Of a stretch of 64,000 bases of DNA, positions 27,299-35,813 are shown piece by piece (position 1 is the first letter of the stretch; each line of letters begins with the position of its first letter). Below the pieces are notes generated by a model. That model was not told the DNA's origin and made no database searches. It was given only the letters and a program-made list of their open reading frames with translations. Made by a program: the position numbers and the translations under genes. The stretch is from contig CP051231.1 in NCBI GenBank assembly GCA_017792405.1, positions 1,466,011 through 1,530,010 of the forward strand, given 5' to 3'. Source of the DNA: Oceanicola sp. (GTDB lineage Bacteria; Pseudomonadota; Alphaproteobacteria; Rhodobacterales; Rhodobacteraceae).

Positions 27299-29098
27299 AT
27301 GAGAAAGTTACTTGCTCTGACCTCCGTCGCAGCGATGTGCGCCACAGGCGCGCTGGCCAACGACGGGCTGATGGCGGATATCGACAATTCCGCGCAATGG
27401 GCGATCCAGACGGGCGATTACAAGAACCAGCGCTATTCTGAGCTGAGCCAGATCACAGCTGACAACGTCGGCACGCTTCAGGCCAACTGGACCTTCTCGA
27501 CCGGCGTTCTGCGCGGCCACGAGGGCAGCCCGCTGGTGATTGGCGATGTGATGTATGTACACACGCCCTTCCCGAACATCGTCTATGCGCTCGACCTGAC
27601 GCAGGACGGCAAGATCATCTGGAAGTACGAGCCAAAGCAGGATCCTAACGTGATCCCGGTGATGTGCTGTGACACCGTCAACCGCGGCGTGGCCTATGCC
27701 AACGGCAAGATCTACCTGCACCAGGCCGACACCAAGATCGTCGCGCTGGACGCGACGACCGGTGAGGAAGTCTGGACGGCGATCAACGGCGACCCGTCGA
27801 AAGGCGAGACCAACACCGCCACAGTGCTTCCGGTGAAGGACAAGCTCATTGTCGGCATCTCCGGCGGCGAGTTCGGTGTGCAGGGCCACGTGACGGCCTA
27901 TGACCTCGAGAGCGGCGAGCAGATCTGGCGGGCGGCCTCGGTTGGTCCGGACGACCAGATTCTGTTCAACCCCGAAACCACCACGCATCTCGGCAAGCCG
28001 GTCGGCGCCAACAGCTCCACCGACACCTGGGAAGGCGATCAGTGGATGATCGGTGGCGGCACCACTTGGGGCTGGTACTCGGCCGACATGGAAGAGAACC
28101 TCTTCTACTACGGCTCGGGCAACCCCTCGACCTGGAACCCGGCGCAGCGCCCGGGTGACAACCGCTGGTCGATGACCATCTTCGCCCGTGACATTGATAC
28201 CGGCGAGGCCAAGTGGGTCTACCAAATGACGCCCCATGACGAGTGGGACTTCGACGGCGTCAACGAGATGATCCTCACCGAGCAGGAGATCGATGGGACG
28301 GAGCGCAAGCTGCTCACCCACTTCGACCGGAACGGCCTAGCCTATACGATGGACCGCGTTTCCGGCGAGTTGCTGGTGGCCGAGAAGTATGACCCGGCTG
28401 TCAACTGGACGACCGGCGTGGACATGGACCCGGAGTCGGAGACCTACGGGCGTCCGGCGGTTGTGGCTCAGTACTCCACCGAGCAGAATGGCGAGGACGT
28501 AAACTCGACCGGCATCTGCCCGGCGGCCCTTGGCACCAAGGACCAGCAGCCGGCGGCCTACAGCCCGAAGACCGAGCTGATGTACGTGCCCACCAACCAT
28601 GTGTGCATGGACTACGAGCCCTTCCGCGTGAGCTACACCGCAGGCCAGCCCTACGTGGGCGCGACCCTGTCGATGTACCCGGCGCCGGACAGCCACGGCG
28701 GCATGGGCAACTTCATTGCTTGGGACAACGTGACCGGCGAGATCAAGTGGTCTCTGCCCGAGCAGTTCTCGGTGTGGTCTGGTGCTCTGGCCACAGCGGG
28801 TGACGTGGTGTTCTACGGCACGCTCGAGGGCTACCTGAAAGCGGTGCATGCCGAGACGGGCGAGGAACTCTACAAGTTCAAGACCCCCTCGGGCATCATC
28901 GGCAACGTGATGACCTATGAGCAGGGCGGCAAGCAGTACGTCGCCGTTCTCTCGGGCATCGGTGGCTGGGCCGGGATCGGCCTTGCAGCTGGCCTCACCA
29001 ACCCGAACGACGGCCTTGGTGCCGTGGGCGGCTATGCCGCGCTGAGCGACTACACTGCGCTCGGCGGGCAGCTGACCGTCTTCTCCCTGCCGGACTGA
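27299..29098 (+). CDS. xoxF: Lanthanide-dependent PQQ methanol dehydrogenase XoxF
   Basis: 599 residues from ATG 27299 (GGGAGATGAGACC upstream); signal peptide 1-20 (GALAND). Eight-bladed PQQ propeller with W-motif repeats. The disulfide-ring cysteines are Cys123-Cys124 ([10 protein letters not shown]); metal and PQQ ligands are Glu191 (SGGEFG), Asn275 ([10 protein letters not shown]) and Asp317. Asp319 in [11 protein letters not shown] is the additional aspartate that marks lanthanide-binding XoxF; calcium-type MxaF has Ala there. Oxidises methanol in the periplasm and passes electrons to XoxG. No mxaI small subunit is nearby. Confidence 0.96.
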   Translation: MRKLLALTSVAAMCATGALANDGLMADIDNSAQWAIQTGDYKNQRYSELSQITADNVGTLQANWTFSTGVLRGHEGSPLVIGDVMYVHTPFPNIVYALDLTQDGKIIWKYEPKQDPNVIPVMCCDTVNRGVAYANGKIYLHQADTKIVALDATTGEEVWTAINGDPSKGETNTATVLPVKDKLIVGISGGEFGVQGHVTAYDLESGEQIWRAASVGPDDQILFNPETTTHLGKPVGANSSTDTWEGDQWMIGGGTTWGWYSADMEENLFYYGSGNPSTWNPAQRPGDNRWSMTIFARDIDTGEAKWVYQMTPHDEWDFDGVNEMILTEQEIDGTERKLLTHFDRNGLAYTMDRVSGELLVAEKYDPAVNWTTGVDMDPESETYGRPAVVAQYSTEQNGEDVNSTGICPAALGTKDQQPAAYSPKTELMYVPTNHVCMDYEPFRVSYTAGQPYVGATLSMYPAPDSHGGMGNFIAWDNVTGEIKWSLPEQFSVWSGALATAGDVVFYGTLEGYLKAVHAETGEELYKFKTPSGIIGNVMTYEQGGKQYVAVLSGIGGWAGIGLAAGLTNPNDGLGAVGGYAALSDYTALGGQLTVFSLPD

Positions 29099-29110
29099 TA
29101 CCCCGGCCCA

Positions 29111-29141
29111 GGTGCTGCCTCCGCTCCCCGGGGGCGGCACC
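29111..29141 (+). other. Intercistronic hairpin after xoxF
   Basis: GGTGCTGCC (29111-29119) pairs with GGCGGCACC (29133-29141) with one T-G wobble, 13 bp after the xoxF stop. There is no following T run, so it is less a terminator than a 3' stabiliser or processing site that could keep xoxF mRNA more abundant than xoxG and xoxJ. Confidence 0.6.
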
Positions 29142-29221
29142 ACAAGAGACAAGAGCGATCGGCACGGGGTGGGCATGATGCCCCTCCGTGCCGAACCGCC
29201 CAGACCACTCCGAGGACATAC

Positions 29222-29740
29222 ATGAAACTCTCGCGCATCCTTGCCGCCTCCCTGATCGCCGCCGCGCCTGCCATGGTCGCCGCGCAGGACGAGGTCGACA
29301 ATATCTCCGTCGCCTACGAGGAGGACGGACGCTACTACACCGAGGACGACATCCCGACCTACAACATCACCGAAGACGGGGCGAAGGTGGATTGGCTGAC
29401 CTACTCCGGCTTCCGCCGCTACCACTCTGAATGCCATGTCTGTCACGGCCCAGAGGGCATGGGCTCGACCTATGCGCCCGCTCTGAAAGACTCGGCGATC
29501 GACATGGACTACTACGATTTCGTCGATGTGGTGGTGAATGGGCGCCAGAAGATCAACGCCGCCGAGAACTCGGTGATGCCTGCCTTTGGCGATAACCCCA
29601 ACGTCATGTGCTACCTTGATGACATCTACGTTTACCTAAAGGCACGCGGTACAGAGGCCGTACCGCGCGGCCGGCCCGCTGGCCGTGAAGACAAGACAGA
29701 TGCGATCCGCGAGGCGGAGAATGCCTGCCTTGGCATGTAG
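29222..29740 (+). CDS. xoxG: Cytochrome c XoxG (methanol-metabolism cytochrome, c553i-like)
   Basis: 172 residues with signal peptide 1-21 (MVAAQDE). Single haem Cys71-Cys74-His75 (CHVCH), axial Met119 in NSVMPAFG, plus two extra cysteines (CYLDD and ENACLGM) that may form a disulfide. This four-cysteine form is that of methanol-linked cytochromes such as c553i of Rhodobacter. The acidic N-terminus before the haem is normal for cytochromes docking on methanol dehydrogenase. Follows xoxF by 123 bp and overlaps xoxJ. Confidence 0.93.
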   Translation: MKLSRILAASLIAAAPAMVAAQDEVDNISVAYEEDGRYYTEDDIPTYNITEDGAKVDWLTYSGFRRYHSECHVCHGPEGMGSTYAPALKDSAIDMDYYDFVDVVVNGRQKINAAENSVMPAFGDNPNVMCYLDDIYVYLKARGTEAVPRGRPAGREDKTDAIREAENACLGM

Positions 29741-30560
29741 GACGCTCACATATGCTGCGGGGCTGGCGCTGATGCTGGCCACCGCCGCTGGCGCACAAAC
29801 CTCCGACCTCGTCAGCAAGACGGCCTTCCGCGTCTGTGCAGACCCGGCCAATGCGCCCATGTCGATGGAAGACGGCTCAGGCTATGAGAACAGGCTGGCT
29901 GACCTCTTCGCGGAAAAGCTGGAGTTGCCGGTCACCTATACTTGGTTCCCGATGGCGACGGGCTTCATCCGACAAACGCTCAGGGCCAACCGCTGCGACG
30001 TGGTGATGGGCTATGCCCAGGGCCATGAGCTGGTGTTGAACACCAACCACTACATGACCTCGGTCTACACGCTGATCGTGCCAGGCGGCGGCGATCTGGC
30101 GGGCGTGGACCGCCTGTCTGACCCGGCACTGCAAGGCAAGAGGATCGGAATCATCGCGGGCTCGCCTCCCGCCACCCACATGGCCCGCAACGGACTGATC
30201 GGCAAAGCCAAACCCTACAACCTCAACGTCGACCGTCGGGTTGAGAGCCCCACCGAGGATATGCTGGATGATTTGGAGGCGGGCGAGATCGACGCAGCTA
30301 TTCTCTGGGGCCCGATTGGCGGGCCGCTGGTCAAGCAGGAGCACCCGGGGATGAAAGTCATCCCGCTCCTGAAAGAGGAGCTGCCGCCTCGGCTGTTTTT
30401 CCGGATCACGATGGGCGTGCGGCTGGGAGACAAGGTTTGGCAACGCAAGCTGAACTCGCTCATTCGTCGCAATCAGGATGAGATCAACGCGATCCTGAAA
30501 GAGGCCGGCGTGCCTCTGGTTGCGGACATGGGCGACAGGATGCTGGACGCCACGGAATGA
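29721..30560 (+). CDS. xoxJ: Periplasmic binding-protein-like factor XoxJ
   Basis: 280 residues from ATG 29721 (AGGCGGAGA upstream), overlapping xoxG by 20 bp; in-frame ATGs at 29685 and 29700 are possible but place extra charged residues before the signal peptide. Mature part is a bacterial solute-binding fold type 3 (FRVCADPANAPMS, WFPMATGFIRQTL, GKRIGIIAGSPPATHM). No transporter subunits accompany it directly. XoxJ is found with XoxG and XoxF and is proposed to help activate XoxF or load cofactor. Confidence 0.93.
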   Translation: MPALACRTLTYAAGLALMLATAAGAQTSDLVSKTAFRVCADPANAPMSMEDGSGYENRLADLFAEKLELPVTYTWFPMATGFIRQTLRANRCDVVMGYAQGHELVLNTNHYMTSVYTLIVPGGGDLAGVDRLSDPALQGKRIGIIAGSPPATHMARNGLIGKAKPYNLNVDRRVESPTEDMLDDLEAGEIDAAILWGPIGGPLVKQEHPGMKVIPLLKEELPPRLFFRITMGVRLGDKVWQRKLNSLIRRNQDEINAILKEAGVPLVADMGDRMLDATE

Positions 30561-31096
30561 GCGTGCGCGGGGTCGCGGCGATCTTGATGCTGCTGGTCAC
30601 GCCCGCGCTCGCCCAAGTTAGCGAACCCGATAGCTACCAGACGGAGCACTATCGCTCCCCCGTTCCCGACACGCTTGAAGGCGGCACTGTCGTCGGGCCG
30701 GAGGAGGCGCATGCGTTGTGGGTAACCGGAAGTGTAGCATTCATCGACGTTCTGCCACGCGCGCCCAAGCCTGAAGGGCTGCCGGAGGGCACGATCTGGC
30801 GTGAAAAACCGCGCTATACCATCCCCGGAGCAATTTGGTTGCCCAACGTTGGGTATGGAGCGATTGCAGACCAGACGACCGCGTATTTTCGCTCAGGGCT
30901 GGAGAAGGCAACAGGGGGGGATACGGCTCACCCTGTGCTGATCTTTTGTCTGGATGACTGCTGGATGAGCTGGAACGCGGCGAAACGGGCGTTGGAGTGG
31001 GGATACTCCGAGGTCTATTGGCTGCCAGAAGGCACGGATGGGTGGGCATTCTACGACTACCCAACCGAAGTGGTCGAGCCTGAGCCGGGCGGGTAG
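30557..31096 (+). CDS. PQQ-catabolism-associated CXXCW-family protein (rhodanese-like)
   Basis: 179 residues with signal peptide 1-19. Rhodanese-like layout (SVAFIDVLP, then HPVLIFCLDDCWMSWNAAKR). The motif is Cys131-x3-Cys135-Trp136, and the WMSWNAAKRAL helix is strongly conserved in this family. The rhodanese active cysteine loop is replaced by this redox pair, so it may be a thiol/disulfide or sulfane handler in the periplasm. ATGA overlap with xoxJ, the last gene of the rightward xox operon. Faces the second SoxYZ carrier 20 bp away. Confidence 0.86.
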   Translation: MSVRGVAAILMLLVTPALAQVSEPDSYQTEHYRSPVPDTLEGGTVVGPEEAHALWVTGSVAFIDVLPRAPKPEGLPEGTIWREKPRYTIPGAIWLPNVGYGAIADQTTAYFRSGLEKATGGDTAHPVLIFCLDDCWMSWNAAKRALEWGYSEVYWLPEGTDGWAFYDYPTEVVEPEPGG

Positions 31097-31116
31097 GGGG
31101 GGGCAGCTGCGCCCAC

Positions 31117-31917
31117 CTACCAATCGGCGAGGCTGCGCTCGGCGCGGGTGGTTGTGCCATCTGTATCCGTCATCGTCACACCAACGTGGCCAGCGGTACG
31201 TGGGACAGAGAGAGAGACGCTGGGGTTTTCAGAGAGTGAAATAGACCCGGTGATATCGACGTATCCCGCGCCATCCAGCTCTACGTCGAGGCTTTCGACA
31301 TAGCGCATCGGGATGAAGAGCAACGAGATCTGATCCATCTGCATGCCCGAATGGCTGGGGTGGCTCACGTCGATATCCAGCTGTTTCTGGCCATGCGCCA
31401 GCGCGCCCAGCCGGTCGAGCGGTGAGGCGCCGCCGGTTACGCCAATCTCCATATCGCCCAGGGTCAGCAGGGCCTCTTCCGGGTCGGTCCCCGGAGGCGC
31501 TGCGCAGGCACCTTGTCCCGAAGTCTTGACGAAGCTCTCCACCATCCAAAGCTGCCCATCGGTGGTTTCGGCGACCATGTGCAACGGCGTGGGGCCGTTT
31601 ACGCGAAACGTGGCCTCGAAGTTGAAGCGGGGCAGGGGGCTGCTAAAGGTGAACACAGCAGACACTGGCATCGGGTTTTCATCGAGGATCACAGTGAGAG
31701 AAGCCAGCATCTGCCCTTCCGGCGCGGCAACTTGGGCCGCGATCCGGGTACGGGCGTCGTCGTATGTGCGATAGGGCGCGTCGATGGCGATGACGTTCTC
31801 GCCGGCGTTCAGGGTGCGCCCTTCGTAGAGAGCGGCCTCAAGGTCCGGCCAGGCGGGTTCCACGGCGAGGGCAGGGCTGGCAGAAGCGAGCAGTGCGGCG
31901 GTGAGCAGGGTTTTCAT
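31117..31917 (-). CDS. Quinoprotein-associated SoxYZ-like carrier fusion, copy 2
   Basis: 266 residues from ATG 31917; an ATG one codon earlier (31920) is only one base from the GGAGGA site. Signal peptide 1-18 (PALAVE). SoxY-like half with putative carrier Cys138 in SGQGACAAPPG, and a SoxZ-like half with VSHPSHSGMQMDQISLLFI. The thiol context (GQGAC) differs from the SGGC of the copy at 22085, and the two are only distantly alike, so they may act on different partners. Third and last gene of a leftward operon with the MxaD-like and YVTN genes. Confidence 0.86.
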   Translation of the reverse strand: MKTLLTAALLASASPALAVEPAWPDLEAALYEGRTLNAGENVIAIDAPYRTYDDARTRIAAQVAAPEGQMLASLTVILDENPMPVSAVFTFSSPLPRFNFEATFRVNGPTPLHMVAETTDGQLWMVESFVKTSGQGACAAPPGTDPEEALLTLGDMEIGVTGGASPLDRLGALAHGQKQLDIDVSHPSHSGMQMDQISLLFIPMRYVESLDVELDGAGYVDITGSISLSENPSVSLSVPRTAGHVGVTMTDTDGTTTRAERSLADW

Positions 31918-32882
31918 CATTCCTCCATCACGAAGCGGCCAAAGGCGCGCGGGCCGTCGCCTGTTGGGATTTCGGCCAGTGTTTCGAGGCTTTGCGCGTT
32001 GATCACGGTGAGCGTGTTGGAAAACCAACCTGCCACCACGACCTGCGTGCCACCTGCAGCCACGTCGATCCCCTCAGGGTACTCGCCCACGTCGAGGGTG
32101 GCGACGGGGGCGAGGCTGGCCCAGTCTAGCACGGAAACCGTGTCGGCATACTGGTTGGTCACAAAGGCGCGGCCTTGGGCGAAGGCGATGCCATAGGGGC
32201 GCTCGCCCACGGGTAAGGTTGCAATGACCTCGGCTTGGGCCGGATCGATGACGGTGACATCGTTGCTGCCCACGTTGCCAACCCAAAGGCGACCCTGTGG
32301 ATCGAACCCTAGCCCGTAGGGCCGGATTCCTGCGGGAACGGTCGCATGCAGGCTCAGTGTTTCCGTATCGAACAGTGCCACTTCATCAGCATCGCGGACC
32401 GCAGCAGCGAGCCAGCGGCCATCTGGAGACACCTCAAGCCCGGCCGGGGCCGCGCCGGTTGCGAGTTCATCAATGGGGGCGAGTGATGCTGCGTTCAGCA
32501 CCCAGACACGGGCATTAAACCAGTCTGACACGAAAATTCGATCTCGGGCCGGATCGAGGGCGATGCCTGTGGGCCCACCGTCCAAGGTAACTTCGGCCTC
32601 CAGATTGCCATCCACAGAAAACCTGCGCACTGCCTTGGCCTCGGGGGCCACGACCCAGACCATACCGCCCGCGACCACTACGCCTGCGGGCTGGCCCGGC
32701 ACGGCAAAGCGACCGCGTTCCGACCTGGTCTCGAGGTCAATGATCGAGACATCGGAGGAAGACTGATTGGTGACGAAAGCCAAATCCCCCGCCGCGGCCG
32801 GTAGGGGATACAGGACCACGGCGAGGGCTAGGAGGATCCCGATGCGCCTAGTTGGTGCCACCGAAACGGTCGGCCAGCGCAT
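31917..32882 (-). CDS. Exported YVTN beta-propeller protein
   Basis: 321 residues from ATG 32882; a GTG at 32861 is also possible. Overlaps the preceding MxaD-like gene by 35 bp. Signal peptide ends around residue 32 (PAAAGD). The mature part is a seven-bladed propeller with repeated PSGLEVSPDGRWL and VSVIDLETR-like units (YVTN family). Different from the second propeller at 34834, though similar in fold. Such propellers accompany PQQ-dehydrogenase clusters. It may bind a redox partner or a metal; no catalytic residues are evident. Confidence 0.8.
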   Translation of the reverse strand: MRWPTVSVAPTRRIGILLALAVVLYPLPAAAGDLAFVTNQSSSDVSIIDLETRSERGRFAVPGQPAGVVVAGGMVWVVAPEAKAVRRFSVDGNLEAEVTLDGGPTGIALDPARDRIFVSDWFNARVWVLNAASLAPIDELATGAAPAGLEVSPDGRWLAAAVRDADEVALFDTETLSLHATVPAGIRPYGLGFDPQGRLWVGNVGSNDVTVIDPAQAEVIATLPVGERPYGIAFAQGRAFVTNQYADTVSVLDWASLAPVATLDVGEYPEGIDVAAGGTQVVVAGWFSNTLTVINAQSLETLAEIPTGDGPRAFGRFVMEE

Positions 32883-33402
32883 CGAGCCCTGCCTGGTAAA
32901 CTCCGGTGACTGCAGCGATGGCTGCCTCGTCATTCAGGTGCTCGGGTGGGTCATTGTTGGGGTAGCCTCGGTAGAAGGCCCCGCGCCATTCAATCAGCGA
33001 GCCGCCGTTTGCACCGGACTTGACGGTCAGATGCGAAGAGTAGTTGGTAACCGGCAGTGTCTCCACCGCAACCTCAGTGATGCGGTAGGAGTAGGTCATC
33101 TTCTCCGCATCATATTTATAGAGGATCTCGTCGATCGTCGGGCCGCCTTCCTCACCGAGCGTCAGCAGGCGTGTTGCGTCGATCTCGTTGCCGCCTTCTC
33201 CCTGCGTGGAGTGCACCGCCGGGTGCCATGACATATCCTGAAAGTTGCCGATGACCTCCCAAACTTCTGCGGGCGGTGCGGCGACCTCGGTGGTCAGCGT
33301 TACCTTTTGACGGGTCGGTCCGTGAGCTGCGGCAGGAATGGCTGCGAGCGCCGGAACGGTGAGCGCAGCCAGAATGAGTGCGCGGCGAGTGCGGTTTGGC
33401 AC
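32848..33402 (-). CDS. mxaD: MxaD-like SRPBCC-domain exported protein
   Basis: 184 residues from GTG 33402, chosen because GGGAGGACTACACTC precedes it and a signal peptide follows (ALAAIPAAAHG). The mature part has the polyketide-cyclase/START-like fold: VAAPPAEVWEVIGNFQDMSWHPAV, ITEVAVETLPVTNYSS and LIEWRGAFYRGY. MxaD aids electron transfer between methanol dehydrogenase and cytochrome cL in methylotrophs; here XoxF-XoxG would be the pair. First gene of the leftward operon, divergent from the lanthanide transport operon. Confidence 0.83.
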   Translation of the reverse strand: MPNRTRRALILAALTVPALAAIPAAAHGPTRQKVTLTTEVAAPPAEVWEVIGNFQDMSWHPAVHSTQGEGGNEIDATRLLTLGEEGGPTIDEILYKYDAEKMTYSYRITEVAVETLPVTNYSSHLTVKSGANGGSLIEWRGAFYRGYPNNDPPEHLNDEAAIAAVTGVYQAGLDALADRFGGTN

Positions 33403-33551
33403 GAGTGTAGTCCTCCCTTGAGCCCTGTGCCTGCGCGTTTTTCCGCCGCCCCGCTCCTCCGGGACATGAGGCAAAAAATGCCGGGATATCAAAGACCCAG
33501 CCTGCACAATCGGCACAATCTTCGGGAGAATGCTAAGGTGTATGCCATAGT

Positions 33552-33563
33552 GCGCAATTGCGC
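33552..33563. promoter_or_regulatory. Perfect 12-bp palindrome in divergent promoter
   Basis: GCGCAATTGCGC is self-complementary and lies in the 241-bp gap between the leftward mxaD-like operon and the rightward lut/ped-type operon, about 80 bp upstream of the rightward start. A plausible regulator site for both operons; the regulator is not identified. Confidence 0.35.
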
Positions 33564-33643
33564 CAAAGGTATCGGTTTGGCGAGGGCCGAGCCTATGGCA
33601 GGCTGTTCTGAAGCGCCGCAACTGACGGTGCAGGGAGGACAAT

Positions 33644-34831
33644 TTGCGCTACTTTGCCACTATGCTGGCTGCCGGCATGTGCGCGCTCGGGTTCGCCGCG
33701 CCTGCGGGAGCCGTCGAGATGCGCTCCGCCGTATTCCGGATCGACTATCCACGCCTTGCCCCGATTTCACGGTTCGATGAAGTGCCCGAGGATCTTGGCT
33801 TTGCCGGTGCCGTGCTGGCGACCGAAGACAACATGACGACGGGCGCCTTTCTGGGCCACAGCTACGAGATTGAAACGGTCTCAGTACCGCCCGAGGGCGC
33901 GGATGTGGCCTTCAAGGCTCTGCTGGAGGCAGGGCATGAAACCATAGTGGTGCTGGCCGAAAACGAAGACCTTTTGAGGCTCGCAGATATGGCAGGGCCG
34001 GACGTGCTGATCCTGAACGCCGCATCCGAGGGCATCGCGCTCAGGGATGCCGACTGCCGAGCCAATACGCTGCACATTGCGCCCAGCGATGCCATGAAGG
34101 CCGATGCCGTCGCGCAGTTCGCCGTGTGGAAGAAATGGCCCGAATGGTTGCTGATCCACGGCTCCAATCCGGCTGACATCGCGCTGGCGGAGGCTTATCG
34201 CAGGTCGGCTGCGAAGTTCGGTGCGAAGATCGTCGAGGAGCGGGTGTTCGAGGACACTGGCGGTGCACGGCGCACCGACTCTGGCCATGTGCTGGTTCAG
34301 CGACAGGTGCCGATTGCAACGCAGGGTGCGGAAGACCATGACATCGTGATCGCCGCCGATGCGTCGGACTACTTCGCGCCCTATCTGCCCTTCCATCTGT
34401 GGACACCCGCTCCCGTTATGGGGTCCGGCGGTTTGCGTCCGGTCACGTTCCACGGGGGCCAGGAGGCATGGGGCGCAACCCAGTTTCAGACCCGGTTTGA
34501 CGAACTGGCGGGCCGCTACGTGCGGGAAGAAGATTACAACACCTGGCTTGCGCTGCGCATCATCGGGGAGGCGGTGACGCGGGCCAACACCGGCGAGGTC
34601 GCGGCCCTGCGGGATTACCTGCTCAGCGAAGAGTTTGAAGTGGCCGCCTTCAAGGGCGTGCCGGTCACGTTCCGTTCGTGGAACGGTCAGTTGCGCCAGC
34701 CGATCCTGCTCTTCGACGGGCGGATCACAGCCAGCGTTTCACCGCAGGATGGCTTTCTGCATCAGGTCTCGCCGCTCGACACGCTCGGGCTGGACCAGCC
34801 CGAAAGCGCCTGCACTGCATTTGGAGGATGA
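33644..34831 (+). CDS. PQQ-dependent alcohol dehydrogenase system ABC substrate-binding protein (PedA1/LutA-like)
   Basis: 395 residues from TTG 33644, preceded by GGGAGGACAAT. Signal peptide 1-23 (PAGAVEM). Type 1 periplasmic-binding fold (branched-chain amino acid type): two alternating lobes, with AGPDVLILNAASEG, KWPEWLLIHGSNPADI and FHLWTPAPVMGS. This family occurs almost only in PQQ alcohol-dehydrogenase clusters. Homologues PedA1 and LutA belong to ABC systems needed for growth on low lanthanide. The ligand may be free or chelated lanthanide. First gene of an eight- or nine-gene operon. Confidence 0.86.
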   Translation: MRYFATMLAAGMCALGFAAPAGAVEMRSAVFRIDYPRLAPISRFDEVPEDLGFAGAVLATEDNMTTGAFLGHSYEIETVSVPPEGADVAFKALLEAGHETIVVLAENEDLLRLADMAGPDVLILNAASEGIALRDADCRANTLHIAPSDAMKADAVAQFAVWKKWPEWLLIHGSNPADIALAEAYRRSAAKFGAKIVEERVFEDTGGARRTDSGHVLVQRQVPIATQGAEDHDIVIAADASDYFAPYLPFHLWTPAPVMGSGGLRPVTFHGGQEAWGATQFQTRFDELAGRYVREEDYNTWLALRIIGEAVTRANTGEVAALRDYLLSEEFEVAAFKGVPVTFRSWNGQLRQPILLFDGRITASVSPQDGFLHQVSPLDTLGLDQPESACTAFGG

Positions 34832-34833
34832 CT

Positions 34834-35802
34834 ATGAGAGGATTGGGCCTGGTCGCATTGCTGGCCGCAACGGCGCTGCCCGCCGCGGCGGAGAAGGTGT
34901 TTGTATCCAACGAGCGCGGCAACACGGTGACGGTGCTGGATGCATCGAGCTGGGAGGTGCTGGAGGAGTTCGCTGCCGGTAACCGCCCGCGCGGGATCAC
35001 CATGAGCCCCGATGGCAAGCTGCTCTATGTCTGTGCCAGCGACGATGATCTGGTGCGCGTCTTTGACACCGAAACCTACGAAGAGGTTCACACGCTGCCT
35101 TCGGGCCCGGACCCGGAGCTTTTTGTGCTGCACCCTTCGGGCAACCCGCTCTACATCGCCAATGAAGACGATAACCTCGTGACCGTAGTCGACACCGAGA
35201 GCCACACCGTGCTGGCCGAGGTGCCAGTGGGGGTTGAGCCGGAGGGTATGGGGATATCGGCCGACAGCAAATGGGTGGTCAATACGTCCGAGACCACCAA
35301 CATGGCCCATTTCATCGACACCTCGGACTACACCATCAAGCACAACATCCTCGTCGATCAGCGCCCGCGCTACGCCGAGTTCACCGCTGATGGCAAATGG
35401 CTCTTCGTGACCTCGGAGATTGGCGGAACGGTCAGCGTAATCGACATGACAGGCGAAGCGCCGAACCTGACGCAGAAGATCGGCTTCGAGGTGTCTGGCG
35501 TGCAACCGGAGTGGCTGCAACCCGTGGGCGCAAAGGCAACCGAGGATGGCAATTGGCTATTCGTCGCACTAGGCCCGGCCAACCGCGTCGCGGTAATCAA
35601 TATCAATACGATGGAGGTGGAGAAGTACATTCTGGTCGGCCAACGTGTGTGGCAACTCGCTTTCACGCCCGATGAGAAGTTTTTGGTCACGACAAACGGC
35701 AACTCCAACGATGTGACAATCATCGACGTGGAGGCGCAGGAGGCGATCCGGTCGGTGCAGGTAGGGCAGCAGCCCTGGGGCGCCGTGGTGACGCCGGAAT
35801 GA
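34834..35802 (+). CDS. PQQ-dependent catabolism-associated beta-propeller (PedA2-like)
   Basis: 322 residues from ATG 34834 (TTGGAGGATGACT upstream), 2 bp after the previous stop. Signal peptide 1-19 (PAAAEK). Seven repeats of the YVTN type (VFVSNERGNTVTVLD, VSVIDMTGEAPN, VTIIDVEAQ). Ordinarily adjacent to the substrate-binding and ABC subunits in ped and lut clusters, where it is thought to assist uptake or sensing in the periplasm. Propeller lacks clear enzyme motifs. It ends 11 bp before the next gene. Confidence 0.86.
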   Translation: MRGLGLVALLAATALPAAAEKVFVSNERGNTVTVLDASSWEVLEEFAAGNRPRGITMSPDGKLLYVCASDDDLVRVFDTETYEEVHTLPSGPDPELFVLHPSGNPLYIANEDDNLVTVVDTESHTVLAEVPVGVEPEGMGISADSKWVVNTSETTNMAHFIDTSDYTIKHNILVDQRPRYAEFTADGKWLFVTSEIGGTVSVIDMTGEAPNLTQKIGFEVSGVQPEWLQPVGAKATEDGNWLFVALGPANRVAVININTMEVEKYILVGQRVWQLAFTPDEKFLVTTNGNSNDVTIIDVEAQEAIRSVQVGQQPWGAVVTPE

Positions 35803-35813
35803 TGGGAGGAAAT

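Noticed and set aside
27299..29098. Calling the dehydrogenase MxaF
   Set aside because: Asp319 beside Asp317, the missing mxaI and the xoxG-xoxJ neighbours fit XoxF.
22085..31917. A sulfur-oxidation (sox) operon
   Set aside because: SoxYZ here are fused, there is no SoxA, SoxX, SoxB or SoxCD, and both copies sit among PQQ genes.
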